Shown: positions 51,633 through 60,868, numbered from the stretch's first letter. The stretch: 64,000 bases of DNA from Ureibacillus aquaedulcis (GCF_030418165.1 NZ_JAUHTQ010000002.1:372001-436000), one strand, 5' to 3'. Numbers and translations are program-made. The notes: a model not told the origin generated them from the letters alone.

Positions 51633-52613
51633 ATGACATTAAAAGACTTTTTTATTTATCTTTCTGAAAATCGCTTTTTAAATTCTGCAGCCCAAAAATA
51701 CGGCCTTAGACTCGGTGCACAAAGTGTAGTTGCCGGGGTAAGCATTGCAGAAACAGTTGAATCCATTAAAGAACTGAATAAACATAAAATTTCCTGCACA
51801 GTCGATAATCTAGGTGAATTTGTTTATGAGAAATCCGAGGCTATTGAAGCAAAAAATAAAATTCTAGAGGTAATTCAAGCTATCCATGATGAGAAGCTAG
51901 ATGCACACATCTCACTAAAACCGTCTCAACTTGGCTTAGATATTGATTACGATTTCTGTAAAGAAAATTTAAGAGATATTGTATCTCTTGCTAATCAATA
52001 TAATATTTTTGTGAATTTTGATATGGAAGACTATGGTCGTTTGGATAAATCATTCGAGTTACTAAACGAGCTGAATAAAGAATACGATAACATTGGGACG
52101 GTTATCCAAGCATACTTCTTCGAATCGGAGGAAAATATTGAAAGATACAAAGATTTTAGATTACGTATTGTAAAAGGAGCTTATAAAGAACCTGAAGATG
52201 TAGCCTACCAATCAAAGTCGGATATCGATAAGAACTTTATTAAACTAATCGAATACCACCTACTGAATGGTAAATTCACTTCAATCGCTACCCATGACCA
52301 TAATGTCATTAACCATGTGAAAGACTTTGTTAAGAGAAATAATATTCCGAACGATAAATTTGAATTCCAAATGCTGTATGGTTTCCGCAAAGATATGCAA
52401 TATGATTTAGCAAAAGAGGGCTATAATTTCTGTACATATTTACCATTTGGCAAAGACTGGTACGGCTATTTTATGAGAAGACTTGCAGAACGTCCACAAA
52501 ACCTTTCCCTTGTAACGAAACAAGTATTCAATAAAAAGACAAATACAGTTATTGGACTTGCAGCTGCAAGCTTTGTCTTAGGTCGTCTATCTAAAAAAGA
52601 TAAAGTTAAATAA
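51633..52613 (+). CDS. putB: proline dehydrogenase, copy 2, with hydrophobic C-terminal tail
   Basis: 326 residues. FAD-dependent proline oxidation to P5C: VNFDMEDYGRLDKSFELL, VIQAYFFESEENIERY, LRIVKGAYKEPEDVAYQ, YFMRRLAERPQNL. Ribosome site GGAGG, ATG 51633. Compared with copy 1 it has about 27 extra residues at the C-terminus with a hydrophobic stretch (VIGLAAASFVLGRL) and basic end (SKKDKVK), perhaps a membrane contact. Monocistronic with terminator. Confidence 0.93.
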   Translation: MTLKDFFIYLSENRFLNSAAQKYGLRLGAQSVVAGVSIAETVESIKELNKHKISCTVDNLGEFVYEKSEAIEAKNKILEVIQAIHDEKLDAHISLKPSQLGLDIDYDFCKENLRDIVSLANQYNIFVNFDMEDYGRLDKSFELLNELNKEYDNIGTVIQAYFFESEENIERYKDFRLRIVKGAYKEPEDVAYQSKSDIDKNFIKLIEYHLLNGKFTSIATHDHNVINHVKDFVKRNNIPNDKFEFQMLYGFRKDMQYDLAKEGYNFCTYLPFGKDWYGYFMRRLAERPQNLSLVTKQVFNKKTNTVIGLAAASFVLGRLSKKDKVK

Positions 52614-52643
52614 TATAGAGTATTGCCCCATATAAAGACAATG

Positions 52644-52688
52644 AAAAAGTCGATTCCTCACAAAGTCAGTGCGAGAAATCGACTTTTT
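52644..52688. terminator. bidirectional terminator between proline dehydrogenase 2 and the RocR-like gene
   Basis: AAAAAGTCGATT / AATCGACTTTTT outer stem with an inner CTCxCA/TGxGAG extension. Confidence 0.85.
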
Positions 52689-52735
52689 AATTCTTGAATT
52701 GAACGAGAAATAAAATTAGAATTGTTAGTTTAGTT

Positions 52736-54079
52736 CTATTCCAATCGTTCATCAGGAGAGGTTTTTGATTCTGTATATTTTTTAATTCTGTATTGCAAAC
52801 TTTGTCGACGAATTCCGAGTGCAGACGCAGTCTTGGATACATTGCCATCAAAAAGATCCAATGCCCTAGAAATATAGTAATCCTCAACCTCATTCATATA
52901 AATATCCAATGGCCTTAAGTCATTTTTATTCATGACCACAAATATATCACTCTTTGTAATGTCTCGATTCTTTGGAGATTCAATATTTTGTATTTTCCAT
53001 TTGAAATGGGCCGGCAACATATGTACTTCAACCAATGTTTCATTGGTTATTAACGAACTAATATCGTCCAAGAGTACTTCTAACTCTTTTAAATTGCCTG
53101 GCCAATTGTAATTTAAAAATATTTCTTTCACATCTTCCGTCAATCCTTTAATAACTGATCCATAACTTTCCCTATGGCGATTAAAATAATCTTCAACAAA
53201 TGGCATTATATCTTCTTTCCGATTACGTAGTGCAGGAACATAAATAGAGATATCCGAGAAGAGACGATAAAGTTCCTTTGATAGTTGTCCTTTTTGTATT
53301 AGGTCGAAAGGATCTTCACCCACACTTGCTATTAATACATGATTATGTTCGGTATGTTTTTCCAATAATTCAACAATCTTCTCTTGGACCCCCATTGATA
53401 AATATTCAATTCGTTCCGCAAAAAAAGTTACCTTTTGTTTTTCGACAATATACTTTTCCAGCTGACTTTGAACAGATTTTTCGTCGCGTGTACAAATGAG
53501 TGTAACAAACATATCATTTTTCTCTCTCAGTTCATGATGAATACCTTCTGCAATCATATCGATCCCCGTTCCGGATTCACCAACCAGGACGACAGGCATT
53601 CTGCTATAGGCAACAATCTTTGCCTTTTCAATGACTTTTTTCATGACCGCTGATACAGCAGTGATAATTTCAAATGTCAGAGGTTCATTGTATCTTCTAA
53701 GTGGCTGATACATCATATTCTCTTGTTGTGTAATGTCTCGAGCAAACTCTACTGCACCCACTAATTCATCTTGACTATATAACGGATACATATTACTGAT
53801 TAAGGTTACTTCTTGTCCTTTTTGATTCCAGAAAGTCGTTTTCACATTCAAAATAGGTTGCTGATCTTGCAGAACTCTTAATAATCCGCCCTTCTCCATA
53901 TTAAATCCAACAATTTCAAGAGCTCTTCTCTTCTCAAATTCTTCGTCACTGATACCTTGCAGTTCACGCATTTTTTTATTTTGAATGATGAGTTTCCCTG
54001 TACTATCAACAACGCAGATTCCATTATCCCCTTTTTCAACAATAAATCTATATATATCAAGTAAAGTCTCGTTATGCAT
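52736..54079 (-). CDS. RocR-like PAS-AAA+-Fis regulator with degenerate AAA+ domain
   Basis: 447 residues. PAS sensor (GDNGICVVDSTGKLIIQNKKMRELQGIS to about 125), AAA+ region (about 140-380), Fis helix-turn-helix at the end (YYISRALDLFDGNVSKTASALGIRRQSLQYRIKKY). Normal sigma-54 activators have GESGTGKE, GAFTGA and a Walker B DE. Here the first reads GESGTGID (Lys lost), GAFTGA is absent, and Walker B is TFFAER. ATPase activity and sigma-54 contact should therefore be lost. Start ATG 54079 behind GGGGGAA. Placed between proline dehydrogenase 2 and P5C dehydrogenase 2, so probably their regulator. Confidence 0.85.
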   Translation of the reverse strand: MHNETLLDIYRFIVEKGDNGICVVDSTGKLIIQNKKMRELQGISDEEFEKRRALEIVGFNMEKGGLLRVLQDQQPILNVKTTFWNQKGQEVTLISNMYPLYSQDELVGAVEFARDITQQENMMYQPLRRYNEPLTFEIITAVSAVMKKVIEKAKIVAYSRMPVVLVGESGTGIDMIAEGIHHELREKNDMFVTLICTRDEKSVQSQLEKYIVEKQKVTFFAERIEYLSMGVQEKIVELLEKHTEHNHVLIASVGEDPFDLIQKGQLSKELYRLFSDISIYVPALRNRKEDIMPFVEDYFNRHRESYGSVIKGLTEDVKEIFLNYNWPGNLKELEVLLDDISSLITNETLVEVHMLPAHFKWKIQNIESPKNRDITKSDIFVVMNKNDLRPLDIYMNEVEDYYISRALDLFDGNVSKTASALGIRRQSLQYRIKKYTESKTSPDERLE

Positions 54080-54171
54080 ACCCTTCCCCCTATACCAATC
54101 TCTTATTAGTAAGTTTACCATTACCACGGCTAGATGAAATATTTTAAAAATTTAATTTTTACTATTGCAAA

Positions 54172-54235
54172 GTGCCAAAATATATTGCATCATGTTTAAT
54201 ATACAACAAACTAATGGTGCATAATAATTTGGCAC
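54172..54235. promoter_or_regulatory. long inverted repeat, candidate binding sites of the RocR-like protein
   Basis: A 21-bp arm at 54172-54192 (begins GTGCCAAAATATATTGCA) is matched in inverted form at 54215-54235 (ends ATAATTTGGCAC), 17 of 21 identical. The centres are about 43 bp apart, four helical turns. Each arm itself shows a TGCcAAA...TTkGCA layout like RocR upstream activating sites. It lies between the regulator and pruA. Confidence 0.65.
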
Positions 54236-54365
54236 TTATTAAGTGGAGGATTAAGAATAAAAGATTATAAAAAATTCTTAAGATACCTATTTTTATTAAT
54301 TACGTTAGATTATTTTTTAGACTAATGAGAGAATGACATTTTACCATAGGAAGGAAAGTTGAAGT

Positions 54366-55997
54366 ATGAGCAACGGAATTTTCAAGATCCCAACACCTAC
54401 GAATGAGCCTGGCAACACTTATGCTCCGGGTACAAAGGAAAGAGAAACTTTAAAAGCGGAGTTAAAACGCCAATCCGAAATCGTAGTCGATATCCCTGTT
54501 ATTATCAACGGTCAAAATATTAAAACCGATACAGTCAAGCAAGTAGTTATGCCACATGATCACCAGCACGTTCTGGCAAACTACTCGGAAGCAGGCGAGA
54601 AAGAATTGCGTGATGCTGTCGAAGCGGCGATGGCTGCGAAAGAATCATGGGCAAATATGCCATGGGAACACCGTGCTGCGATTTTCTTAAAAGCTGCTGA
54701 TTTAATCTCTGGTCCATACCGTGATGTCATGAATGCTGCGACGATGCTGGGACAATCCAAAACAGCGATCCAGACTGAGATTGATGCTGCACAGGAATTA
54801 GCAGATTTCTTGCGCTTTGGTGTAGACTATGCAAACCAGGTCTACCAAATTCAGCCCGACAGTATGAAGAATGTTTGGAATCGTCTGGATTATCGTCCGT
54901 TGGATGGTTTTGTATTAGCGATTTCTCCATTCAACTTCACTGCAATCGGCGGGAACCTGCCATCAGCTCCAGCGATGATGGGCAACGTGGTTGTCTGGAA
55001 ACCTGCAACAACTTCTCTTCTTGCAAACTACTACTTCATGCGTATTTTGGAAGAAGCCGGGTTGCCAAAAGGTGTCATCAACTTCGTCCCTTCCCGTGGA
55101 TCACAAGTATCTGAAGTTGTATTAACAGATTCTCGTATGTCCGGATTCCACTTCACCGGTTCTACAGCAACATTCCAGACAATCTGGAAAACAGTAGGCG
55201 AGAACATTGCAAACTATAAATCATATCCTCGTCTAGTTGGGGAAACAGGCGGGAAAGACTTCGTATTTGCCCACGAAACGGCACAAGTTGACAAAGTAGT
55301 AGCCAACCTTGTTCGTGGCGCATTTGAATACCAAGGCCAAAAATGTTCAGCAGCTTCACGTGCTTACATCCCAGCTAGTCTATGGGAAGAAGTAAAGCAA
55401 GGTTTAGTTGAAGAAACGGCCAAGCTTAAAGTTGGGGATGTACGCGACTTCCGTAATTTCATGGGAGCAGTAATCGATAAACCTGCATTTGATTCAATTA
55501 CAAGCTATATCGACTATGCGGCAGCTTCTGAAGAAGCAGAAATACTTGCTGGTGGTACTTATGATGATTCTGTTGGATATTTCATTCAACCAACAATCAT
55601 TGTCACAACGAATCCAAACTTCAAAACGATGGTGGAAGAAATCTTTGGGCCAGTGTTGACAATCTATGTTTATGAAAACGATCAATTGGAAGAAACATTG
55701 GAAGCAGTTGATACAGCGTCTATGTACGCATTAACAGGTGCTATTTTTGCACAGGATCGCCAAGCAATTCTTCACTTGGAAAATCGTTTATCTGGTGCAG
55801 CTGGAAACTTCTATATCAATGACAAGCCAACGGGTGCCATGATTAACCAACAACCATTTGGTGGTTCCCGTGGTTCTGGGACAAACGATAAAGCAGGTTC
55901 TGTATTTAATATGATTCGTTGGACAACTCCACGTGTCATCAAGGAAAACTTTGCGCCAACTACCGATATTGCTTATCCATTCATGGATGAAGAATAA
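54366..55997 (+). CDS. pruA: P5C dehydrogenase, ALDH4 type
   Basis: 543 residues. Same reaction as the RocA-type enzyme in the other cassette but a different class: NVWNRLDYRPLDGFVLAISPFNFTAIGGNL, FHFTGSTATFQTIW, LVGETGGKDFVFAH (general base Glu), FEYQGQKCSAASRAY (catalytic Cys), QPFGGSRGSGTNDKAG. This is the pattern of mitochondrial ALDH4A1 and Bacteroidota enzymes. Locally G+C-rich (53% and 50% in two 60-base lines counted), against a mid-30s background. Own promoter region with the RocR-type repeat and own terminator. Confidence 0.93.
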   Translation: MSNGIFKIPTPTNEPGNTYAPGTKERETLKAELKRQSEIVVDIPVIINGQNIKTDTVKQVVMPHDHQHVLANYSEAGEKELRDAVEAAMAAKESWANMPWEHRAAIFLKAADLISGPYRDVMNAATMLGQSKTAIQTEIDAAQELADFLRFGVDYANQVYQIQPDSMKNVWNRLDYRPLDGFVLAISPFNFTAIGGNLPSAPAMMGNVVVWKPATTSLLANYYFMRILEEAGLPKGVINFVPSRGSQVSEVVLTDSRMSGFHFTGSTATFQTIWKTVGENIANYKSYPRLVGETGGKDFVFAHETAQVDKVVANLVRGAFEYQGQKCSAASRAYIPASLWEEVKQGLVEETAKLKVGDVRDFRNFMGAVIDKPAFDSITSYIDYAAASEEAEILAGGTYDDSVGYFIQPTIIVTTNPNFKTMVEEIFGPVLTIYVYENDQLEETLEAVDTASMYALTGAIFAQDRQAILHLENRLSGAAGNFYINDKPTGAMINQQPFGGSRGSGTNDKAGSVFNMIRWTTPRVIKENFAPTTDIAYPFMDEE

Positions 55998-56007
55998 TTA
56001 TCAAGAT

Positions 56008-56042
56008 AAAAAAGGTTGAAGTGTAAACTTCAACCTTTTTTC
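56008..56042 (+). terminator. terminator after pruA
   Basis: AAAAAGGTTGAAG / CTTCAACCTTTTTT with a 6-nt loop. From 56043 to 56300 I see only a loose CAGGTC...GACCTG pairing and no gene. Confidence 0.9.
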
Positions 56043-56300
56043 CCTTGGGATTTCATAATCCATTTGGCTTACTACCAATAAACTCTTAATCTTCTAACGT
56101 TCTCCCCTGCTACCGTTCACATATATCGAAATAAAAAAAAACCGTTTTAATGACATGAGTTTCTTCTATTATATATGTAGATAATTAAAACACTTCAGAA
56201 ATTGATTTTGCCTGCTTGTGCAATATTAAATAATCAGGTCCTCCAGCTTTTGAATCAGCACCTGACCTATTAAAGCCCCCAATAACTACTTCCAGACCTT

Positions 56301-57014
56301 TTAGCCAGCTTCCTTAGAGAGTACTTCATTAGATACGCTTTGCATTCTCAAAAAGAGGTAGATACCTATAATAATTAAGGAGCCGCCAATAATCTCTATA
56401 GTTGTAAGCATTTCTCCTAGAACAATTGCTAATAATGAAGCGCCAACCGGCTCTCCTAATGTACACATGGATACAGTAGTGGTATTAACGTAATTTAACA
56501 ACATGTTGTATATAATGTGTGCGCCAGTCGGGAAGATCGCGAGTAATACAAAAACCATCCAATCTTGAGAGGAGTAACCTGTAAGAGGTATACTGCTAAA
56601 AATATTAAATCATCATTGTTGTGCCTGCCAAAAAGAATACTAAGAAACTATAAAACCAGTGATTAATTGACTTAACGTTTCTTTGCCCAATCAATAAATA
56701 AAAGACAACGGAAAAAACGGATAGTAAAGATAAGATATTACATATAAAACATCTCTTCCCAGACCCAGGTTACCTCCTCCAACTATTGCAACTCCGATAA
56801 AGGCAATACCTAAGGCGAGAAGTGTTCGCAGTTGTATTTTTTCTTTAAAGAAAATAAGGCCGCCAATTAATGCGATTGCAGGCTGCAAAGCCAGAATTAG
56901 TGTAGAGCTGGCAACAGAAGTATGATTTAATGATTCAAACCAAAGCCCAAAATGAGCAGATAAAAATACCCCTGCAAATAGTATTGCACTCCATTCCCTA
57001 CTTGTTATTTTCTT
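56301..57014 (-). pseudogene. EamA/DMT-family transporter, broken
   Basis: Pieces of one 10-helix drug/metabolite transporter lie in different frames: 57014-56691 (SAILFAGVFLSAHFGLWFES, TSVASSTLILALQPAIALIGG, ALGIAFIGVAIVGGGNLGLG) and 56558-56301 (GAHIIYNMLLNYVNTTTVSM, LGEPVGASLLAIVLGEML, EIIGGSLIIIGIYLFLR). The middle has at least one frameshift and the first two helices are missing, replaced by the GntR piece upstream. Confidence 0.8.
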
Positions 57015-57129
57015 AAGTGTTCTTCTTCATTTCTGGTTCTAATTCACCTGATATAATCGCATTTTTAATAATTCCATATGCTTTATTACGCATGGATTCC
57101 CTGCTAATCTTGCTCCCGTTTAATGTCAT
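57013..57129 (-). pseudogene. GntR regulator N-terminal fragment
   Basis: 38 codons, MTLNGSKISRESMRNKAYGI then IKNAIISGELEPEMKKNT and a stop. This is the start of a GntR/FadR helix-turn-helix (RESMRNKAYxxIKxAIISGEL) cut off before the recognition helix. Good ribosome site (AAAGGGGAT). It runs directly into the EamA remnant, a sign of a deletion junction. Confidence 0.7.
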
Positions 57130-57158
57130 TTTAATCCCCTTTAGAAAAAAATAAAATT

Positions 57159-57562
57159 GTGATTGCACTCGAGACACTTGCTCTTAAAGAAACGTTAATA
57201 AATCCAGATCAAACAAAGAGCTCGAGGAAGTTAATAATCAATATAAAAAGTCCATTGAAGAAGGAGATTCAAAAAGAAGTCTTGAACATGATATAAAATT
57301 TCATTCACTTATTGTACGTATGTCAAATAGTAAGGAGCTAGAGAAAATTCTAGAAAAGTTAAAGGACAAGATTTTAAGAATTAAATCATTGTATTTCCAC
57401 AATTTAATTCCAAAACAAAAATCTTAAAATGAACATAATATGATCATTGAAGGGATAAAGGAAGGTAAATTAACAGAGGCAGCTGAAATGCTCAAAAATA
57501 ACTGGATGAATAGCCTTAATTATATTTTATCGAAAAGCGAATTTCCAAGCAGTGAACAATAA
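57159..57562 (+). pseudogene. GntR/FCD effector-domain remnant
   Basis: Reads ALETLALKETLINPDQT, then after a +1 shift KELEEVNNQYKKSIEEGD and KFHSLIVRMSNSKELEKILEKLKDKI, a TAA stop at 57425-57427, and NEHNMIIEGIKEGKLTEAAEML to the natural end. These are the FCD-domain motifs of FadR-type GntR proteins. One frameshift and one nonsense change are visible. It lies head to head with the N-terminal fragment on the other strand. Confidence 0.75.
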
Positions 57563-57614
57563 CAGCGCGTTTGCTGCTTTTTATTAATTTGAATTATTTA
57601 GAGGACATACACAT

Positions 57615-57652
57615 AAAAAAGGCTATTGAAATTGATTTTTCAATAGCCTTTA
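57615..57652. terminator. terminator downstream of the ABC operon
   Basis: AAAGGCTATTGAAA / TTTCAATAGCCTTT, with T-rich flanks on both sides. Confidence 0.85.
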
Positions 57653-57681
57653 TTTCGAGGATGCTAACCTACCTATATAAT

Positions 57682-58443
57682 TTAAATCCCAACTCCTCCG
57701 AAATTATGGAGTGATAAATAATTTTTTAAAAAACGTTTTGTTCGCTCATTTTGTGGATTTTCAAATAGCTCTTTTGGCGTTCCTTCTTCAACAATGTGTC
57801 CATCTGCCATAAAAATCACACGGTCTGCTACATCTTTTGCAAATTCCATTTCATGCGTCACCACAATCATGGTACGACCCTGCTTAATAACCGCCTTCAT
57901 GACATTTAATACTTCCTCTACAAGCTCCGGATCAAGTGAAGAAGTTGGCTCATCGAACAAGATTACATATGGATTTAGCGCAAGTGCTCGCGCTATACCA
58001 ACTCGTTGCTGCTGGCCCCCCGAAAGTGCAACGGGATAATTAAATTCTTTTCCCTTCAATCCAACTTCCGCAAGCATATCGGACGCTATTAGTTCAGCCT
58101 GTTTCTTGGAAATTTTCTTAGTTAAACGCAATGGCTCGGACACATTATGTAAGGCTGTTTTATTTTTGAATAAATTGTAGTTCTGGAATACCATCCCTGT
58201 TTTTCCCCGCAATTTAACTGCTTGCGACTTATGAAAATTCTCTAAATTCACTTCTTCACCATCAATTTGAATAATGCCCTTTTCCGCCTTTTCCAAAAAA
58301 TTCAAGCAGCGTAAAAAAGTCGATTTACCTGAGCCGGAAGGACCGATAATAGCCAGTACCTCTCCCTCTTTTATCTCTACATCAATTCCTTTTAGGATAG
58401 CAGTATTCCCGTAGCTTTTATGCAGATTTTGAATTTTGATCAT
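57682..58443 (-). CDS. polar amino-acid (cystine-type) ABC transporter, ATPase
   Basis: 253 residues, cytoplasmic ATPase. Walker [10 protein letters not shown], signature [16 protein letters not shown], Walker [15 protein letters not shown], His switch [35 protein letters not shown] is typical of the GlnQ/TcyC group. Start overlaps the permease stop by four bases. Last gene of the operon. Confidence 0.93.
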   Translation of the reverse strand: MIKIQNLHKSYGNTAILKGIDVEIKEGEVLAIIGPSGSGKSTFLRCLNFLEKAEKGIIQIDGEEVNLENFHKSQAVKLRGKTGMVFQNYNLFKNKTALHNVSEPLRLTKKISKKQAELIASDMLAEVGLKGKEFNYPVALSGGQQQRVGIARALALNPYVILFDEPTSSLDPELVEEVLNVMKAVIKQGRTMIVVTHEMEFAKDVADRVIFMADGHIVEEGTPKELFENPQNERTKRFLKNYLSLHNFGGVGI

Positions 58444-59123
58444 TTCGTTGCCTCCTTTCGATATGGACGCTCTACATAATTTTCAAGTTTTGACTGCAAG
58501 AATGATAATATCACCGTTATTGCCCAATAGATTAATCCAACTGTTAAATATGCTTCCAGGAATTTATAAGTAACGGCCGATTCAAGTTTTGCTCGTGCAA
58601 GCATGTCTACAACACCAATCGTAAAGGCTAATGAAGTTTCTTTGATCATCATAATGTAATAGTTGCCGGATGACGGAATCGCTACACGTAAAACCTGTGG
58701 TAAAATAACCGTGCGCAGCCCCTGCCACTTTGTCATGTTCACGGCATCACATGCTTCAAATTGTCCTTTATCCACCGCCAAAAATGCTGAACGAAAGACT
58801 TCCGATAAATATGCTGCATTTTTTACACTTAGCGCAAAGATAACCGCTGTAATCGCTTCTAAAGAGCTAAGGCTTGGAAATAATTGCGGCAATCCAAAGT
58901 AAAAAATAAAAATCTGAATTAACGTAGGAACCCCACGGAAATAAGAAATAATAATAAGTAAAATTTGATAAAGAACAGGAACTTTAAAATTAATGATTAC
59001 TGCAAAGACCAGACCAATAACGACCGCCAATATAAAAGAAAGTGTACCCATGTACAAAACAATCGGTAAATACTCTATGATTCTAGGAAAAATCTCAATC
59101 ATATAACCAAGATCAAAATTCAC
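58440..59123 (-). CDS. polar amino-acid ABC transporter, permease
   Basis: 227 residues from a GTG at 59123 (GAGGGG upstream), about five membrane helices of the HisM/GlnP type: [51 protein letters not shown], and the EAA loop [43 protein letters not shown]. Probably works as a homodimer. [19 protein letters not shown] resembles cystine permeases (TcyB). Confidence 0.92.
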   Translation of the reverse strand: MNFDLGYMIEIFPRIIEYLPIVLYMGTLSFILAVVIGLVFAVIINFKVPVLYQILLIIISYFRGVPTLIQIFIFYFGLPQLFPSLSSLEAITAVIFALSVKNAAYLSEVFRSAFLAVDKGQFEACDAVNMTKWQGLRTVILPQVLRVAIPSSGNYYIMMIKETSLAFTIGVVDMLARAKLESAVTYKFLEAYLTVGLIYWAITVILSFLQSKLENYVERPYRKEATK

Positions 59124-59185
59124 AAAACCCCTCTTTTCTCTCGAACTAACCCAAAACAATCGTTTAAAAATTTTTAGAAATCAGA

Positions 59186-59215
59186 AGGCTGTTCAGAGAA
59201 TACTCTGGACAGCCT
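59186..59215 (-). terminator. hairpin between binding-protein and permease genes
   Basis: AGGCTGTCCAGAG / CTCTGAACAGCCT, 12 of 13 pairs, without a T-run. Likely an RNA stabiliser or partial terminator that gives more binding protein than permease. Confidence 0.65.
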
Positions 59216-59223
59216 ATCATTTA

Positions 59224-60063
59224 TTATTGATTATGTGGAATTGTAACGTCAATTGCACTCCATTTGTCTGAAAGCTCTTTTAATGTGCCATCGTCCTGCA
59301 ACTTTTGAATTTCTGCACTAAACGCTTCTAAGAACTCTTTATTTTCTTCAGAACGTACAAATGGGAAGCCGTAATCAAAATTGATTAAGTAATCTTCACC
59401 GTAAATTTTTAATGGTAGACCTTCATCTCTAATACGGGATGCAGCGGTAATTTTTACATCAATAAAAGCATCCAATCGACCTGATGCTACTTCATTATAT
59501 GTTCCACTTACATCTTGATAAGGAGTGATGATTATTTCGTTTCCATTTTCTTCATTCCATTTCTCCAAAAATTGATGCAAGTTATTACCTAATAAAACAC
59601 CAACTTTCTTCCCTTTTAAGTCTTCAATGCTGTTAATGCTATTATTATCTTCATGTACAACTAGAGTAGCACCAGAATAAGCATAAGGAGTTGAAAAATC
59701 ATATTTCGCACGGCGTTCTTCTGTCATCGCAATTAAATTGGAAACAGTATCAATTTTCCCTGCATCGAGCATCCCAAAGATTCCTGAAAACTCGGCAAAC
59801 TCCCATTGTATTTCATAACCCAATGCTTCGCCAACCTTTTCTAATACATCTACGTCATAGCCTTGAGCTTTTCCGTCTTCATCCACGGAAATAAATGGAG
59901 GATATATCCCTGATGAACCCACAACTAGTACTTCTTTTTTTGCACCATCGGCATTAGTTGCTTCTGACTTTGAAACAGCCTCACCTTCTTCACTACAAGC
60001 ACCTAACAATAAAATCAATGTGCTTATAAAAAATAAAAATGATAATTTCTTTATACTCTTCAT
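59224..60063 (-). CDS. polar amino-acid ABC transporter, substrate-binding lipoprotein
   Basis: 279 residues. Lipoprotein signal with lipobox LLGAC (Cys23), so anchored outside the membrane. Family-3 solute-binding fold: VVGSSGIYPPFISVDEDGKAQGYDVDVLEKVGEALGYEIQWE, GMLDAGKIDTVSNLIAMTEERRAKYDFSTPYAYSG, VASGRLDAFI. The arginine in TEERR and Asp in the C-terminal lobe fit an amino-acid carboxylate/amine site; cystine is an inference from the operon partners. Confidence 0.92.
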   Translation of the reverse strand: MKSIKKLSFLFFISTLILLLGACSEEGEAVSKSEATNADGAKKEVLVVGSSGIYPPFISVDEDGKAQGYDVDVLEKVGEALGYEIQWEFAEFSGIFGMLDAGKIDTVSNLIAMTEERRAKYDFSTPYAYSGATLVVHEDNNSINSIEDLKGKKVGVLLGNNLHQFLEKWNEENGNEIIITPYQDVSGTYNEVASGRLDAFIDVKITAASRIRDEGLPLKIYGEDYLINFDYGFPFVRSEENKEFLEAFSAEIQKLQDDGTLKELSDKWSAIDVTIPHNQ

Positions 60064-60588
60064 TTAAACTCCTACCTTGTCTAGTTCTTTTTCTATAACC
60101 TCAACTAATTCGTCCGCAAAAATCTCACGTGGATATTGGAATTCCAATTCATTGATAAATACAGTCGGCACCATTTTTACATTACGCTCAATTGCCTCAG
60201 CTGTAATCAGTAAACTGCGATCGATATTTGAAAATTCTTCTTTCAAGTCATATTTCTCTTCAATGTATTTCTTTATTTCAAAACTCGAATATTTATCCCA
60301 CGTTGCTTGATTTTTAAATAATTCGCTGATGATTTCCAATGTTCTTTCAGGATTAGAGTAATCTAAGTTTGCATTGATTAATGTTCCAGGTAATAACATT
60401 TCACGTGGTTTATCGTAATGCTTTACGATTAAAGCTACTTTCTTTTCCGCAAAATACTTTGGAAGCGTATTATCAACTAATTCATAAAATGTTGCACAAT
60501 ATGGACATGCATAATTCAAGAACACTTCAATTTTTACTGGGGCATTCAAATCGCCAATTACTAAATAATCATTTTTAATTTCCGTCAT
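60064..60588 (-). CDS. DsbA-like thiol oxidoreductase (cytoplasmic), first gene of the ABC operon
   Basis: 174 residues. Thioredoxin fold with CPYC active site (LNYACPYCATFYELVD) and the cis-Pro in VKMVPTVFINE. A helical insert lies between. No signal peptide or lipobox, so it should be inside the cell. Start ATG 60588 behind AAGGGTGG. Its stop abuts the binding-protein start with no gap. A role in reducing imported disulfides is plausible (inference). Arsenate reductase and FrnE-like isomerase are less likely alternatives. Confidence 0.88.
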   Translation of the reverse strand: MTEIKNDYLVIGDLNAPVKIEVFLNYACPYCATFYELVDNTLPKYFAEKKVALIVKHYDKPREMLLPGTLINANLDYSNPERTLEIISELFKNQATWDKYSSFEIKKYIEEKYDLKEEFSNIDRSLLITAEAIERNVKMVPTVFINELEFQYPREIFADELVEVIEKELDKVGV

Positions 60589-60837
60589 ACTTAGACCACC
60601 CTTATTTTCTTTTAATTTTAAAAATTCAATAAATACATTCTATACTAGATTCATAGGAATTGTAAACAATTATTAAAATTAGTTAATTGTTGGATTGGAG
60701 GATATTTTTTACAACATAAAAATTACTGAAAGTTTGCCTAAAATAAATGCAGACCCTGATTTACGATTTGCGCCCATCGTCAATGTTAACAAACAAGGTG
60801 TAACTCCATGTTTAAACGGCTATTTGCTTTTTATATA

Positions 60838-60868
60838 AAAAAAGAAACCCTCAAATAGAAGGTCTCTC
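60838..60868 (-). terminator. terminator after the sarcosine-oxidase-like gene
   Basis: Minus strand GAGACC / GGTTTC arms (one G-T) with T7. Between it and 60588 a plus-strand reading without a start, NIKITESLPKINADPDLRFA onward, is too short to support. Confidence 0.65.

Noticed and set aside
54130-54365. Sigma-54 promoter before pruA (TGGCAC at 54230-54235 and its mirror)
   Set aside because: The GG-GC distance does not match the -24/-12 spacing on either strand; the TGGCAC pieces belong to the inverted repeat.
60710-60837. Plus-strand 40-codon reading after GGAGG near 60700
   Set aside because: No start codon at a proper distance and no recognised family.
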